DNA of 31,298 nt from a virus. The stretch is from IMG/VR virus record IMGVR_UViG_3300017917_002527, positions 1 through 31,298 of that record; one strand, given 5' to 3'. The notes beneath the pieces were generated by a model. The model was not told where the DNA came from. It did no database searches and saw nothing but the letters and a program-made list of their open reading frames with translations. How positions within the stretch are numbered: the first letter of the stretch is position 1; every line of letters begins with the position of its first letter. This document shows, piece by piece, positions 15,920-23,180 of this stretch. The position numbers were made by a program, and so were the translations under genes.

Positions 15920-16018
15920 TAATCAGGATAGGATTCGAACCTATACACTAGATTTTTTTATAGTGATTCTCTAGTAGCCTCACTTGGGGGCTTGCGTCTA
16001 CCATTTCGCCACCTGACT
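15920..16018 (-). tRNA. tRNA-Leu-like gene, about 99 nt, possible CAA anticodon
   Basis: The acceptor AGTCAGG/CCTGATT (one G-U pair), discriminator A, D arm GCG/CGC and T arm (ATAGG, TTCGAAT, CCTAT) fit tRNA-Leu. ACTAGA/TCTAGT forms a 6-bp variable arm with an A-rich loop. AGCC/GGCT encloses CCCAAGTGA, a 9-nt loop in which CAA (Leu, UUG codon) can be read but base 33 is C. CCA is not encoded. It starts 19 nt after the groEL stop codon. Confidence 0.75.
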
Positions 16019-16036
16019 TATCATAATAACTTAAAT

Positions 16037-17650
16037 TTACATTCCAAAGTCTGCCATTCCAAGATCATCTTTCTTTTTATCTGATGGTTTTTCATGGATT
16101 ACACATTCTGTCATTAAAAGAGTAACAGAGGCGGCTGCTGCATTTTCAAGTGCTGAGCGTACTACTTTAGTTGGGTCGATAATACCTGAGTCGTATGCGT
16201 CTGCTGTTATTTCATTTAGAATGTCAGGAACAGCATTTTGTGTATTTCTCAATACCATTTCCCATTCATTCGGCTTTTCACCAGCATTTTTAAGGATTTG
16301 TTCAAATGGTTTAATACAGGCATTATATACTATTTTACCTCCCTTTCCAAAATCAGTATTATCACGATTTGAAATAGCATTTCTAGCATGTAATAGAGCT
16401 ACACCAGCACCTGGTAAGATACCTTCGTCCAATGCTGCTTTAGTTGCTTGTAAAGCATCATCTAAACGATCTTTCTTTTCTTTCATTTCAATTTCAGTTC
16501 CACCACCTACATTAATAATAGCTACTCCACCAATCATTTTAGATAAGCGCTCTTGTAGTTTTTCAATTTCATAAGGTGAAGTGGATCTATCAATTTGAGA
16601 TTTTAATTCTAAGATACGAGCTTCTATAGCTTCAGTGTCACCTTTACCATCAACGATAGTGGTTGTTTCTTTACCTACTGTAATAGTACGTGCTTGTCCA
16701 AACCAATCTTTATTGAATTTGTCTAAGCGCATTCCTTTTTGACTTGATACTACAGTACCTCCGGTTAATGTAGCTATATCTTCCAAAATCAATGTTCTGC
16801 GATCTCCAAAGTCAGGTGCTTTAACAGCAGCTACTTTTAGAATACCTCTCATTTTATTTACAATAAGTGTAGCAAGAGCTTCACCATCGATTTCTTCAGC
16901 TACAATAAACAGAGATTTATTTTGTTGTGATACTGATTCAAGGATAGGTAATAGATCTTTTACTTGAGTAATACGACCGTCTACAATCAATAATAGAGGA
17001 TCATTCAATATAGCTTGCATTGTGTTGTTATCTGTTACCATGTAAGGTGACTTATAACCTCTATCAAACTGCATACCTTCTACTACCTCTAATGATGTTT
17101 CACCAGTACGAGATTCTTCAACTGTAACAACTCCATCTCTTCCTACTTTATCAATGGCTGCTGCTACTAAATTACCAATTTCTTCATCACCATTAGCTGA
17201 TAATGTAGCAATTTGCTTGATTTGTTTTTCATCAGCAATAGGAGTAGACATTTCTTTTAATTCACTTACTACTGCTTTAACAGCGGCTTCAATACCACGC
17301 TTTACTTGAGTAGCATTTGTAGATGCATATGCAGTAGCATCTAATGCTTCTGTTGCAATAGCATGAGCTAATACAGTTGATGTTGTAGTACCATCACCAG
17401 CAGCATCTACTGTTTTTTGAGCTGCTTGTTTGATAACGGTTGCAGCCATGTTTTCAATAGGATCTTCCAATACTACTGTTTTAGCTACGCTAACACCGTC
17501 TTTAGTTGATGCTACTTGTCCATGATCTTTTTCAATCAATACATTACGTCCAAACGGACCCATTGTTACTGATACAGCGTTATTGACCTTGTCAATACCA
17601 GCTTGTAATTTTTCTTTTGCTTCTCTGTTAAAACTGATTATTTTACTCAT
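16037..17650 (-). CDS. groEL: GroEL chaperonin
   Basis: The protein has 537 residues, near the usual 545. VSVTMGPFGRNVLIE, TKDGVSVAK (catalytic Asp51), AAGDGTTTSTVLA (Asp86) and DEGILPGAGVALLHA are all group I chaperonin signatures. It would form a tetradecameric folding chamber closed by the GroES gene just upstream. The usual GGM-repeat tail is reduced to MADFGM. It overlaps a 43-aa ORF at ATGAGTAA. GroEL homologues occur in a minority of phages, usually very large or T4-type. No frameshift or missing catalytic residue is seen. Confidence 0.95.
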   Translation of the reverse strand: MSKIISFNREAKEKLQAGIDKVNNAVSVTMGPFGRNVLIEKDHGQVASTKDGVSVAKTVVLEDPIENMAATVIKQAAQKTVDAAGDGTTTSTVLAHAIATEALDATAYASTNATQVKRGIEAAVKAVVSELKEMSTPIADEKQIKQIATLSANGDEEIGNLVAAAIDKVGRDGVVTVEESRTGETSLEVVEGMQFDRGYKSPYMVTDNNTMQAILNDPLLLIVDGRITQVKDLLPILESVSQQNKSLFIVAEEIDGEALATLIVNKMRGILKVAAVKAPDFGDRRTLILEDIATLTGGTVVSSQKGMRLDKFNKDWFGQARTITVGKETTTIVDGKGDTEAIEARILELKSQIDRSTSPYEIEKLQERLSKMIGGVAIINVGGGTEIEMKEKKDRLDDALQATKAALDEGILPGAGVALLHARNAISNRDNTDFGKGGKIVYNACIKPFEQILKNAGEKPNEWEMVLRNTQNAVPDILNEITADAYDSGIIDPTKVVRSALENAAAASVTLLMTECVIHEKPSDKKKDDLGMADFGM

Positions 17651-17774
17651 TTTCTTTTAAATATTTATTTAAGAATTGTTTTAATGCTACTAGTTTTCTA
17701 CGCATTCCTCCTTTATTATTAATTATTTTAAGAAGAAATTCATTTAACTCCTCTACAGTTAGATTTTGTTCCAT
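17643..17774 (-). CDS. 43-aa protein between groES and groEL
   Basis: The ORF begins ATGGAACAAAATCTAACTGT at 17774 and ends TAA overlapping the groEL start (ATGAGTAA). The protein is a short basic helix-rich peptide (MRRKLVALKQFLNKYLKEN near the end). It starts 2 nt after groES ends, so coupling on both sides supports translation. A chaperonin-related role is only a guess from position. Confidence 0.55.
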   Translation of the reverse strand: MEQNLTVEELNEFLLKIINNKGGMRRKLVALKQFLNKYLKENE

Positions 17775-17776
17775 TA

Positions 17777-18064
17777 TTACTCGATTATTGCTAATAAATC
17801 TTGTTCTTTCATTACGATAAATTCTTCACCTTTAACTGTAATACGTTGTCCACCAAACGCTGGGAACACAACTGTTGATCCAATTTCTACAGTATTAGGA
17901 ATTAATATCCCATTGATATTAATCAATCCAGGGCCAGTAGCTATTACTTCTCCCATTAATGGTTTTTCTTTTCCAGCATCCGGAACAATAATGTTTCCAT
18001 ACATTGTTTCAGTTTCATCTTGCTGTTTAATCACAACGTGATTGTGTAGCGGTTTAATTTTCAT
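17777..18064 (-). CDS. groES: GroES co-chaperonin
   Basis: From ATG 18064 the protein has 95 residues, the normal GroES length; a longer frame would add a nonconserved N terminus that overlaps the previous gene. MKIKPLHNHVVIKQQDE is the first strand, MYGNIIVPDAGKEKP contains the mobile loop, and GEEFIVMKEQDLLAIIE the final strands. It caps the GroEL ring. The order is groES, 43-aa ORF, groEL, like cellular groESL except for the insert. Confidence 0.92.
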   Translation of the reverse strand: MKIKPLHNHVVIKQQDETETMYGNIIVPDAGKEKPLMGEVIATGPGLININGILIPNTVEIGSTVVFPAFGGQRITVKGEEFIVMKEQDLLAIIE

Positions 18065-18087
18065 TCCTATTGTGTTTTTTAAATGTT

Positions 18088-18285
18088 CTAAATATTTTTG
18101 TCTAAAGTACTTTGAGTGCATTTTGCTTTATGGATTGAAAGTGCTTCTTCTAATTGTTCTAAATGAAAAGTAATAGGGCCATATTCTCCATCTGAGGTGT
18201 CAAATACAACTTTATCATCTTCAATTTTTAGGTAGGCTGTTCTACCCCATCTAGCTTCTTGCTTAATGATTAATGTTTCTTTCAT
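18088..18285 (-). CDS. hypothetical protein, 65 aa
   Basis: I do not recognise this protein. The strands TLIIKQEARWGRTAYLKIED and VVFDTSDGEYGPITFHL suggest a small beta-rich fold, followed by a helix. It lies between hsp20 and groES and is probably in the same transcript. The ten-base sequence acgacaggtc is just upstream. Confidence 0.5.
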   Translation of the reverse strand: MKETLIIKQEARWGRTAYLKIEDDKVVFDTSDGEYGPITFHLEQLEEALSIHKAKCTQSTLDKNI

Positions 18286-18297
18286 AACAATAAGATA

Positions 18298-18798
18298 ACG
18301 ACAGGTCTTTAATTTTCAAAACTTACTTAATTGTAACTTTTTTAGGTGCTTTTTCAATAGCGTAAGGAATATCTATAATAAGCAATCCCTTATCTAATTT
18401 AGCTTCTAATTTAGATATATCAAGTTTAGATGATATTTTCCAAGCTAAATCAAATGATCGCCTAGCTATTCCTCTTTGAATATACGAGCGTTCTTGTTCT
18501 GCTTCTTCTTTGTCGTGTGAAATCCGTAATGTGTCTCCGTCTATTTGGATGTTTATGTCTTCTTTATTAAGACCTACGACTGCTAGTTCAAATCGTAACC
18601 CACTTTCTGTTTCGTAAATGTCAACTGGGTAGTTGATTTTGTGTTGAATTGTGTTGAAGTTTGAGTTGACATCGAATAGATTCTTCCAAACGATGTCTAG
18701 TGGGTCCATTGCCCAACGTTGTAATTGCGTCATTTTTTTAGTTTTGTGCATCCCTAAGGTATGCGGTTAATTAATATTTCATAACTAGGACCTGTCGT
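18298..18798. repeat. 10-bp inverted repeat flanking hsp20
   Basis: The sequence acgacaggtc (18298-18307) recurs in inverted orientation as gacctgtcgt (18789-18798), one copy on each side of the hsp20 gene. The similarity extends weakly beyond the exact ten bases. It could be an operator pair, an insertion footprint, or chance. Confidence 0.4.
18323..18751 (-). CDS. Hsp20/alpha-crystallin small heat-shock protein
   Basis: The protein has 142 residues. A variable N-terminal region (residues 1-35) precedes the alpha-crystallin domain: YPVDIYETESGLRFELAVVG, then DGDTLRISHD and KLDKGLLIIDIPYA, the last carrying the L-x-I-x-IP signature near the end. Such proteins hold unfolded substrates for GroEL or Hsp70. 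T4-type cyanophages often carry a homologue. The predicted start at 18751 follows TTAGGG; ATG at 18733 is an alternative. Confidence 0.9.
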   Translation of the reverse strand: MHKTKKMTQLQRWAMDPLDIVWKNLFDVNSNFNTIQHKINYPVDIYETESGLRFELAVVGLNKEDINIQIDGDTLRISHDKEEAEQERSYIQRGIARRSFDLAWKISSKLDISKLEAKLDKGLLIIDIPYAIEKAPKKVTIK

Positions 18799-18852
18799 AT
18801 CCTATGTTTTGCGTATATACATATATGGAATCTATAATTCCACTTGGAATCT

Positions 18853-19437
18853 TTATAAGTCATCAAAACTAAAATCTAAAACTTTTATTTTTCCTGTTTT
18901 ATCATATCCAACATTAGTTATTCTAAGGTCCCCCAAGAAATTACCTCTTATTCCATGTCCTGCTTTATCTAATCTTTTGAAGAAATCTTCTAATTTAGGT
19001 TTTAGTGTTTCCTCATAAGGAGTATTATCTAACATGCTAAGTCTAGAGGGATTGGCATATAGGATAGTTAATATATCCCATCCTGCCCAAGCCCATTTGT
19101 CCCCAGGATTGCGGTATAGAATATTATTATCTTTTAAATATTTATGTAATTCTACAAGTTCTTTAGAAAGAGATTTTTCATCTAATTTTTCTTGAACTAT
19201 GTATCCTTTATCAAAATTAACTCTATCTATTATAGCAAATACATCTGGGTTTTTCTGAAATGTTTCTATAACTTTCTTCCAGTCTTCTTTAGTGAAGAAT
19301 TCATGTTCTCCTGTTAATTTTTTTATAACAAATTCTGGTTTTATAGATGAAGCGTATGTAGTTTGAGTAAGTCCTTGTCCAATACTAGTTTTAGGTTGAA
19401 TATTTAATTCCTTTAATATATCTATTAACTTAACCAT
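18853..19437 (-). CDS. protein-kinase-fold protein with possible capsid-targeting leader
   Basis: The protein has 194 residues. EFVIKKL (35-41) could hold the ATP-binding Lys. GNFLGDLRITNVGYD (165-179) resembles the catalytic loop H/GD-x4-N (Asp170, Asn175) and KIKVLDFSF (183-191) the metal-binding DFG-like strand (Asp188). It is shorter than a full kinase, lacks an evident glycine loop, and may be an atypical or inactive kinase. Residues 2-10 (VKLIDILKE) match a leader in two other proteins here, so packaging in the head is possible. It follows the clamp gene by 22 nt. Confidence 0.65.
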   Translation of the reverse strand: MVKLIDILKELNIQPKTSIGQGLTQTTYASSIKPEFVIKKLTGEHEFFTKEDWKKVIETFQKNPDVFAIIDRVNFDKGYIVQEKLDEKSLSKELVELHKYLKDNNILYRNPGDKWAWAGWDILTILYANPSRLSMLDNTPYEETLKPKLEDFFKRLDKAGHGIRGNFLGDLRITNVGYDKTGKIKVLDFSFDDL

Positions 19438-19459
19438 TATTATTAGTTAACAATAAATA

Positions 19460-20185
19460 TTATTCTTTTCCAACTAATAAATAGCTTGTTTTAACATTTT
19501 CGTCATTAGTAAATTCAATCTTGAGCAATCCCTCTTCGTTGATGAATAGTTCACCTTTATTGAATTCTTTATTTGCTGCTAGTATTGCACTGAATTCTGC
19601 AATTGGAAATTTAATTGCATTTCCTGGAATGCTGCTTGTGGTAGTTGTTAAGGTAAAGTTGATTTTATTTGTGTGTCCTTCTGCTCCACCTAATGTGAAT
19701 TTAATTGCAGGATCGCCATCTACGTTTGTAGATTGTTCTGCAATGAATATGTCTGTTCCAAGCGCTTTGCCTGCTTTTAGAAATTTAGATATGAATTCAC
19801 TATGCACATCAGCTACCATTTGATATTTAGGTTCATCAATAGTAGGTACTGCTGGTGTTAGCATTATGTCTGCTAGGGCGTATTCTAAATTATATTCGTT
19901 GTCGGCGATTAGTAGCTTATTAGCTATTTTACCATGTTTTTCAACATTTAATATAAGGAAATGATCGGTAATTCCTATTAATTTGAGTAGTTGAGTAGTA
20001 TCGTATACTCCAAATTCGCAATCTTCAAGTTCAACGTTAGGTGCTTCGATAGTACCTACTAGGTTCTTTTGAGATGAGATGAATTTGGTTGTTAGTGTTT
20101 TATCTTTGATAGTGATTTTAACACGTTCAACTAATCCATTTAGATAATACTTTTCAAGGATGTCTTCTAAATATAGTTTTTTCAT
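19460..20185 (-). CDS. sliding clamp (gp45-like)
   Basis: The protein has 241 residues, near T4 gp45 (228). Two tandem clamp-like domains can be seen: GVYDTTQLLKLIGITDHFLI (about 58-77) in the first and FPIAEFSAILAANKEF near the end of the second, closing with YLLVGKE. Trimers encircle DNA and hold the polymerase. The clamp loader (gp44/gp62) is 5 kb downstream. The leader ends in TTTAAGTTATG like gp44's. Assignment rests on overall pattern rather than a short diagnostic motif. Confidence 0.85.
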   Translation of the reverse strand: MKKLYLEDILEKYYLNGLVERVKITIKDKTLTTKFISSQKNLVGTIEAPNVELEDCEFGVYDTTQLLKLIGITDHFLILNVEKHGKIANKLLIADNEYNLEYALADIMLTPAVPTIDEPKYQMVADVHSEFISKFLKAGKALGTDIFIAEQSTNVDGDPAIKFTLGGAEGHTNKINFTLTTTTSSIPGNAIKFPIAEFSAILAANKEFNKGELFINEEGLLKIEFTNDENVKTSYLLVGKE

Positions 20186-20213
20186 AACTTAAATTTATAA
20201 CCTTTAATTTGCT

Positions 20214-20447
20214 TTACCACAGTTTCCACCATGATTTTTTAGGTAATGGTTTCTGTCTATTTAATATGAAGTTTTTATTAAATAGCGCATTTGCTATTTT
20301 ATAAATATTGTAGTGATGTTTACTTTCTACTTTATTAAGCCCTATCAATATAACCACCGGTGCCGTTATTTCCGTTCCATCTTTTTCAATTATTTTAATT
20401 GTTGTGTCTACTCGTACTTGATGGAGGTGGTGGTTAATCTTGATCAT
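20214..20447 (-). CDS. hypothetical protein, 77 aa, Trp-rich C terminus
   Basis: I do not recognise this protein. It begins with strands (HQVRVDTTIKIIEKDGTEI), has a hydrophobic strand (APVVILIGLNKV), and ends in a basic aromatic tail (PLPKKSWWKLW), which might bind a partner or membrane. It is directly upstream of the clamp gene. Confidence 0.5.
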   Translation of the reverse strand: MIKINHHLHQVRVDTTIKIIEKDGTEITAPVVILIGLNKVESKHHYNIYKIANALFNKNFILNRQKPLPKKSWWKLW

Positions 20448-20449
20448 TG

Positions 20450-20719
20450 CTAAGGAGATTTTAAAATTTCTAAAATTTTTGAAACTATATATTGTATTGC
20501 ATACGAATATTTCTTTTTATTACCTTTATTAAAATTATCATATTGGGCTATATAACTTTTTATTTCACTTTCCTCCATTTTTTCTATATCACTTATCATT
20601 TTGTTACCAATTTTATATTCAGCAGAACGAAATGAAAAACTAGGTACCCTCCCATTTAAATATGCCAATACTTGTTCTTTTTTATTATTTTCTGTCAATA
20701 ATTCTGTTAACTTTATCAT
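20450..20719 (-). CDS. hypothetical protein with possible capsid-targeting leader, 89 aa
   Basis: The ATG at 20719 overlaps the polymerase stop as ATGA, so translation is coupled. Residues 2-10, IKLTELLTE, match the leader pattern seen in two other genes. The body is helical and charged (MISDIEKMEESEIKSYIAQY). No enzymatic motif is apparent. Confidence 0.6.
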   Translation of the reverse strand: MIKLTELLTENNKKEQVLAYLNGRVPSFSFRSAEYKIGNKMISDIEKMEESEIKSYIAQYDNFNKGNKKKYSYAIQYIVSKILEILKSP

Positions 20720-21606
20720 ACGAACTTGAAGAATTTGTTTATTTTTGCGTTTAATACAGGAAAGTCCCACCCTAAATCTTCATACACACCCGTCAATTTA
20801 TTTAATAATACTGAATTGAATGCATCTTCTCTATCAACATACTTGTCAATAAATTCTGTAATGAATTCAGGATCATTAATTCCAGTGAATCCTAGTACCT
20901 CTATATTGAAGGGATTGGGCTTCAACGATACATATTTCATCTTATCGCCTTCCACAAACATTGGGTACTTCTTATCTAATTTCTTGAATTTAAGTAAATC
21001 ATTGTATGCTACTGCTGCTTTAGTATTGACAGGTGCTTTTAGTTTAAATTCACTGAATATTTCACCTGGCGCTGGTCGCTTAGCAATATATGAATTAATT
21101 TGTTTAACGCCTGTTGGTTTAGCTAGATCTGTCCAAGGTAAGCTATTTAATGATGATTTAAAGTCTATTATCTGCTTATCAATTTCGGCTTTAGGTTTAC
21201 CGGACATTATTTCAGTTAGTAGCTTTTGACCGAATTTCTTGTATAGGGGAGGCATATTAGATTTCATTAGATCTAACCCCATCATAATCATCTCTTCAGT
21301 ATCAACGCCTTCCTTATTTACAATAAGCATAGAGTAACGACGCTTACCTGCAAAGTATCCCCTTTCAATAACCACCTCTTGCTTTAATTCGAAGTAGTGT
21401 TGTCTGTCCTTTAAATGGAATGCTTCGGTAGCGAACTGTCCAATAAATGCATTTGCTACACCCTGTAATTCTGATGCTATTTCTAATATTAAAGGAATTA
21501 CTTTATCTTTATCGTTTAAATCTAAGTCTGGATAGCGATGGAGTAGTAGATCTTTAACATTGATAAATAAAGAGTCTGTATCGCTAGTTACAATATAATC
21601 AGTCAT
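20716..21606 (-). CDS. family-B DNA polymerase, C-terminal half (gp43B)
   Basis: The protein has 296 residues and begins MTDYIVTSDTDSLFINV. It contains motif C (DTDS, residues 9-12), the second set of catalytic Asp residues, then KQEVVIERGYFAGKRRYSML in the palm-thumb region. It lacks motifs A and B, which are in the gene ending at 23849. Together the halves total 871 residues, near T4 gp43 (898). The real protein must assemble non-covalently with the N-terminal half. It starts 3 nt after a 60-aa ORF. Confidence 0.9.
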   Translation of the reverse strand: MTDYIVTSDTDSLFINVKDLLLHRYPDLDLNDKDKVIPLILEIASELQGVANAFIGQFATEAFHLKDRQHYFELKQEVVIERGYFAGKRRYSMLIVNKEGVDTEEMIMMGLDLMKSNMPPLYKKFGQKLLTEIMSGKPKAEIDKQIIDFKSSLNSLPWTDLAKPTGVKQINSYIAKRPAPGEIFSEFKLKAPVNTKAAVAYNDLLKFKKLDKKYPMFVEGDKMKYVSLKPNPFNIEVLGFTGINDPEFITEFIDKYVDREDAFNSVLLNKLTGVYEDLGWDFPVLNAKINKFFKFV

Positions 21607-21609
21607 TGG

Positions 21610-21792
21610 TTATTTTTTCATTGAGTCGAATACATCATAAGCAGATATAACGCCCATAGGTTTATTATTTATTTGATGTTTATGTAATTGATCAATAATT
21701 TCTATTATACGTTTTTTAGCTGCTTCATCAATTATACTATACTCATCATTGTATTCTAATTCTATGTCCGGTGTTTTAATTTTTAGTGTCAT
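21610..21792 (-). CDS. hypothetical protein, 60 aa
   Basis: An acidic N-terminal strand (MTLKIKTPDIELEYNDEYS) is followed by helix (DEAAKKRIIEIIDQLHKHQI). No family is recognised. It lies between the polymerase halves, spaced by 3 nt on each side. Confidence 0.5.
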   Translation of the reverse strand: MTLKIKTPDIELEYNDEYSIIDEAAKKRIIEIIDQLHKHQINNKPMGVISAYDVFDSMKK

Positions 21793-21795
21793 ATC

Positions 21796-22086
21796 TTATT
21801 TAGTTGATTTAATTAATTCAATAAATCTATCTAATTCTTCTCTATTAAACACAAACAATTCTAAAGTGTATCTAGTACCATCAAAAAATTTTGGTCCTTC
21901 TTCTACCTTAACATCTTTCCATCTATTTGCAATCATCTCATCTGTAAGCCTCTTTACTACTTCGTGTGTGAATCGTGCTTGTACGTTATCAAAAATTTGA
22001 TTTAATTCATGCTCCATTTCTTTAGTCACTACATAGTGAGATGTAACTTTGCTACCTACTATTAGCTTTGATATTTCTGGTGTCAT
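21796..22086 (-). CDS. hypothetical protein, 96 aa
   Basis: I do not recognise this protein. It contains long helices (KEMEHELNQIFDNVQARFT; HEVVKRLTDEMIANRW) and a short beta segment (GTRYTLELFVF). Its position between the polymerase halves does not by itself imply a polymerase role. Confidence 0.5.
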   Translation of the reverse strand: MTPEISKLIVGSKVTSHYVVTKEMEHELNQIFDNVQARFTHEVVKRLTDEMIANRWKDVKVEEGPKFFDGTRYTLELFVFNREELDRFIELIKSTK

Positions 22087-22097
22087 ATTTGTTATTT

Positions 22098-22277
22098 TTA
22101 TATACTGTAACTATCGTCTATCATTTGTTTAATTTCAGATATACCTTCCATAATCTTTTTGAAAGATTCATCTAGCTTTTCAGATTCAAAATGAAATATG
22201 TGACCGTAGTCTTCTACATGATAATAGAAATTAATTATTTCCTTTAATTCTTGTGACTTTATTATATTAATATCCAT
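22098..22277 (-). CDS. hypothetical protein, 59 aa
   Basis: I place the start at ATG 22277 just after the upstream stop; a longer frame overlaps that gene. The protein is acidic and helical (FESEKLDESFKKIMEGISE) with no family recognised. Confidence 0.45.
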   Translation of the reverse strand: MDINIIKSQELKEIINFYYHVEDYGHIFHFESEKLDESFKKIMEGISEIKQMIDDSYSI

Positions 22278-22278
22278 A

Positions 22279-22980
22279 TTATCTATTATTAGGTAAGCTT
22301 TCTTTGAGTAGTTCTCTGTTCCATATGTTAGTGTTCCCAACAGCATATTGACCTATCATAGCCATTGTCCACTCAATCATTTCTTCTGGAGTGAATAGGT
22401 TTCTCTTTGCTGCATTGTATCCAAGCTTCCAATATTCAAGTCTCTCCAAGTTCTTTTTAAGGTTACTAAAGTCCTTGTCTATTATTTCATTCTCGCTATG
22501 ACCCTTAACATACTTTGCTGCTAAGCGATAATACTCTTCACTAACTTGCGTTTTTGATATCATACTGTCTTCATCAAGAAACGGGTACAGTCCTAGTTCA
22601 ACCATAATAAAATGCATTACTCTTTCATTTGGTGTTTCCCATTTCCAATCACCATAAAACCATGTCTTGGCTAATATCTTAGCTAGGGTTTCAAGATAGG
22701 CCTGTCTGTCACCTATTAACTCAGTAGGTTTTTTAAAATCTAATCCTTTACATTGTGTTAGTTTTGCATATCTTAAACCATTAATTCCAACCTCACCATT
22801 TTCCCATACATCTTCAAACTCAAACTCTACTTTCTCACCTATCATCTGTTCTGGGAGTTTATCAGATCTTAATAATAATAATCTCTCACTATCAACGTGT
22901 AATGGTAATGACCTAAAGCTATTGATGATTTGATATTCAACATACCATTTATCATCTCTTAAAAATAATCTTCCTTTCAT
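22279..22980 (-). CDS. hypothetical protein, 233 aa
   Basis: The N-terminal 85 residues look like a beta-rich module (MKGRLFLRDDKWYVEYQI; LPLHVDSERLL; VEFEFED). The rest is predominantly helical with aromatic residues (TWFYGDWKWETPNERVMHF). I see no catalytic signature or membrane segment. The start is preceded by TAAGTTATG, a leader like that of gp44 and gp45. Confidence 0.6.
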   Translation of the reverse strand: MKGRLFLRDDKWYVEYQIINSFRSLPLHVDSERLLLLRSDKLPEQMIGEKVEFEFEDVWENGEVGINGLRYAKLTQCKGLDFKKPTELIGDRQAYLETLAKILAKTWFYGDWKWETPNERVMHFIMVELGLYPFLDEDSMISKTQVSEEYYRLAAKYVKGHSENEIIDKDFSNLKKNLERLEYWKLGYNAAKRNLFTPEEMIEWTMAMIGQYAVGNTNIWNRELLKESLPNNR

Positions 22981-22986
22981 AACTTA

Positions 22987-23175
22987 TTATTTATTTTCTT
23001 TAACTGGTTTATCCATCATCTCGTGGTGTGGTATAGATTTATTATCTCTGATAGCCTCTAATGCTGATAGCTGCTTTTTAAAAGCACTAAGTTCAGCTGT
23101 TAATATAATTCTATCTTGCTCTAGATTTTTGATGTGTGAATTGCAATCATAGATTGCTCTTTCTATTTTATTCAT
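22987..23175 (-). CDS. short coiled-coil protein, 62 aa
   Basis: MNKIERAIYDCNSHIKNLEQ and ELSAFKKQLSALEAIRDN form a heptad-like helical hairpin with a charged tail. It lies 6 nt upstream of the 233-aa gene and 5 nt after the GIY-YIG gene. No family is recognised. Confidence 0.5.
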   Translation of the reverse strand: MNKIERAIYDCNSHIKNLEQDRIILTAELSAFKKQLSALEAIRDNKSIPHHEMMDKPVKENK

Positions 23176-23180
23176 AGTTT

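Noticed and set aside
17777-18121. A 114-aa GroES
   Set aside because: The extra 19 residues overlap the previous gene and are not part of the GroES family.
20726-21229. A 167-aa plus-strand reading frame
   Set aside because: It is antisense to the polymerase C-terminal half, which has clear motifs; its sequence is Ser/Leu-rich, as is typical of antisense frames.
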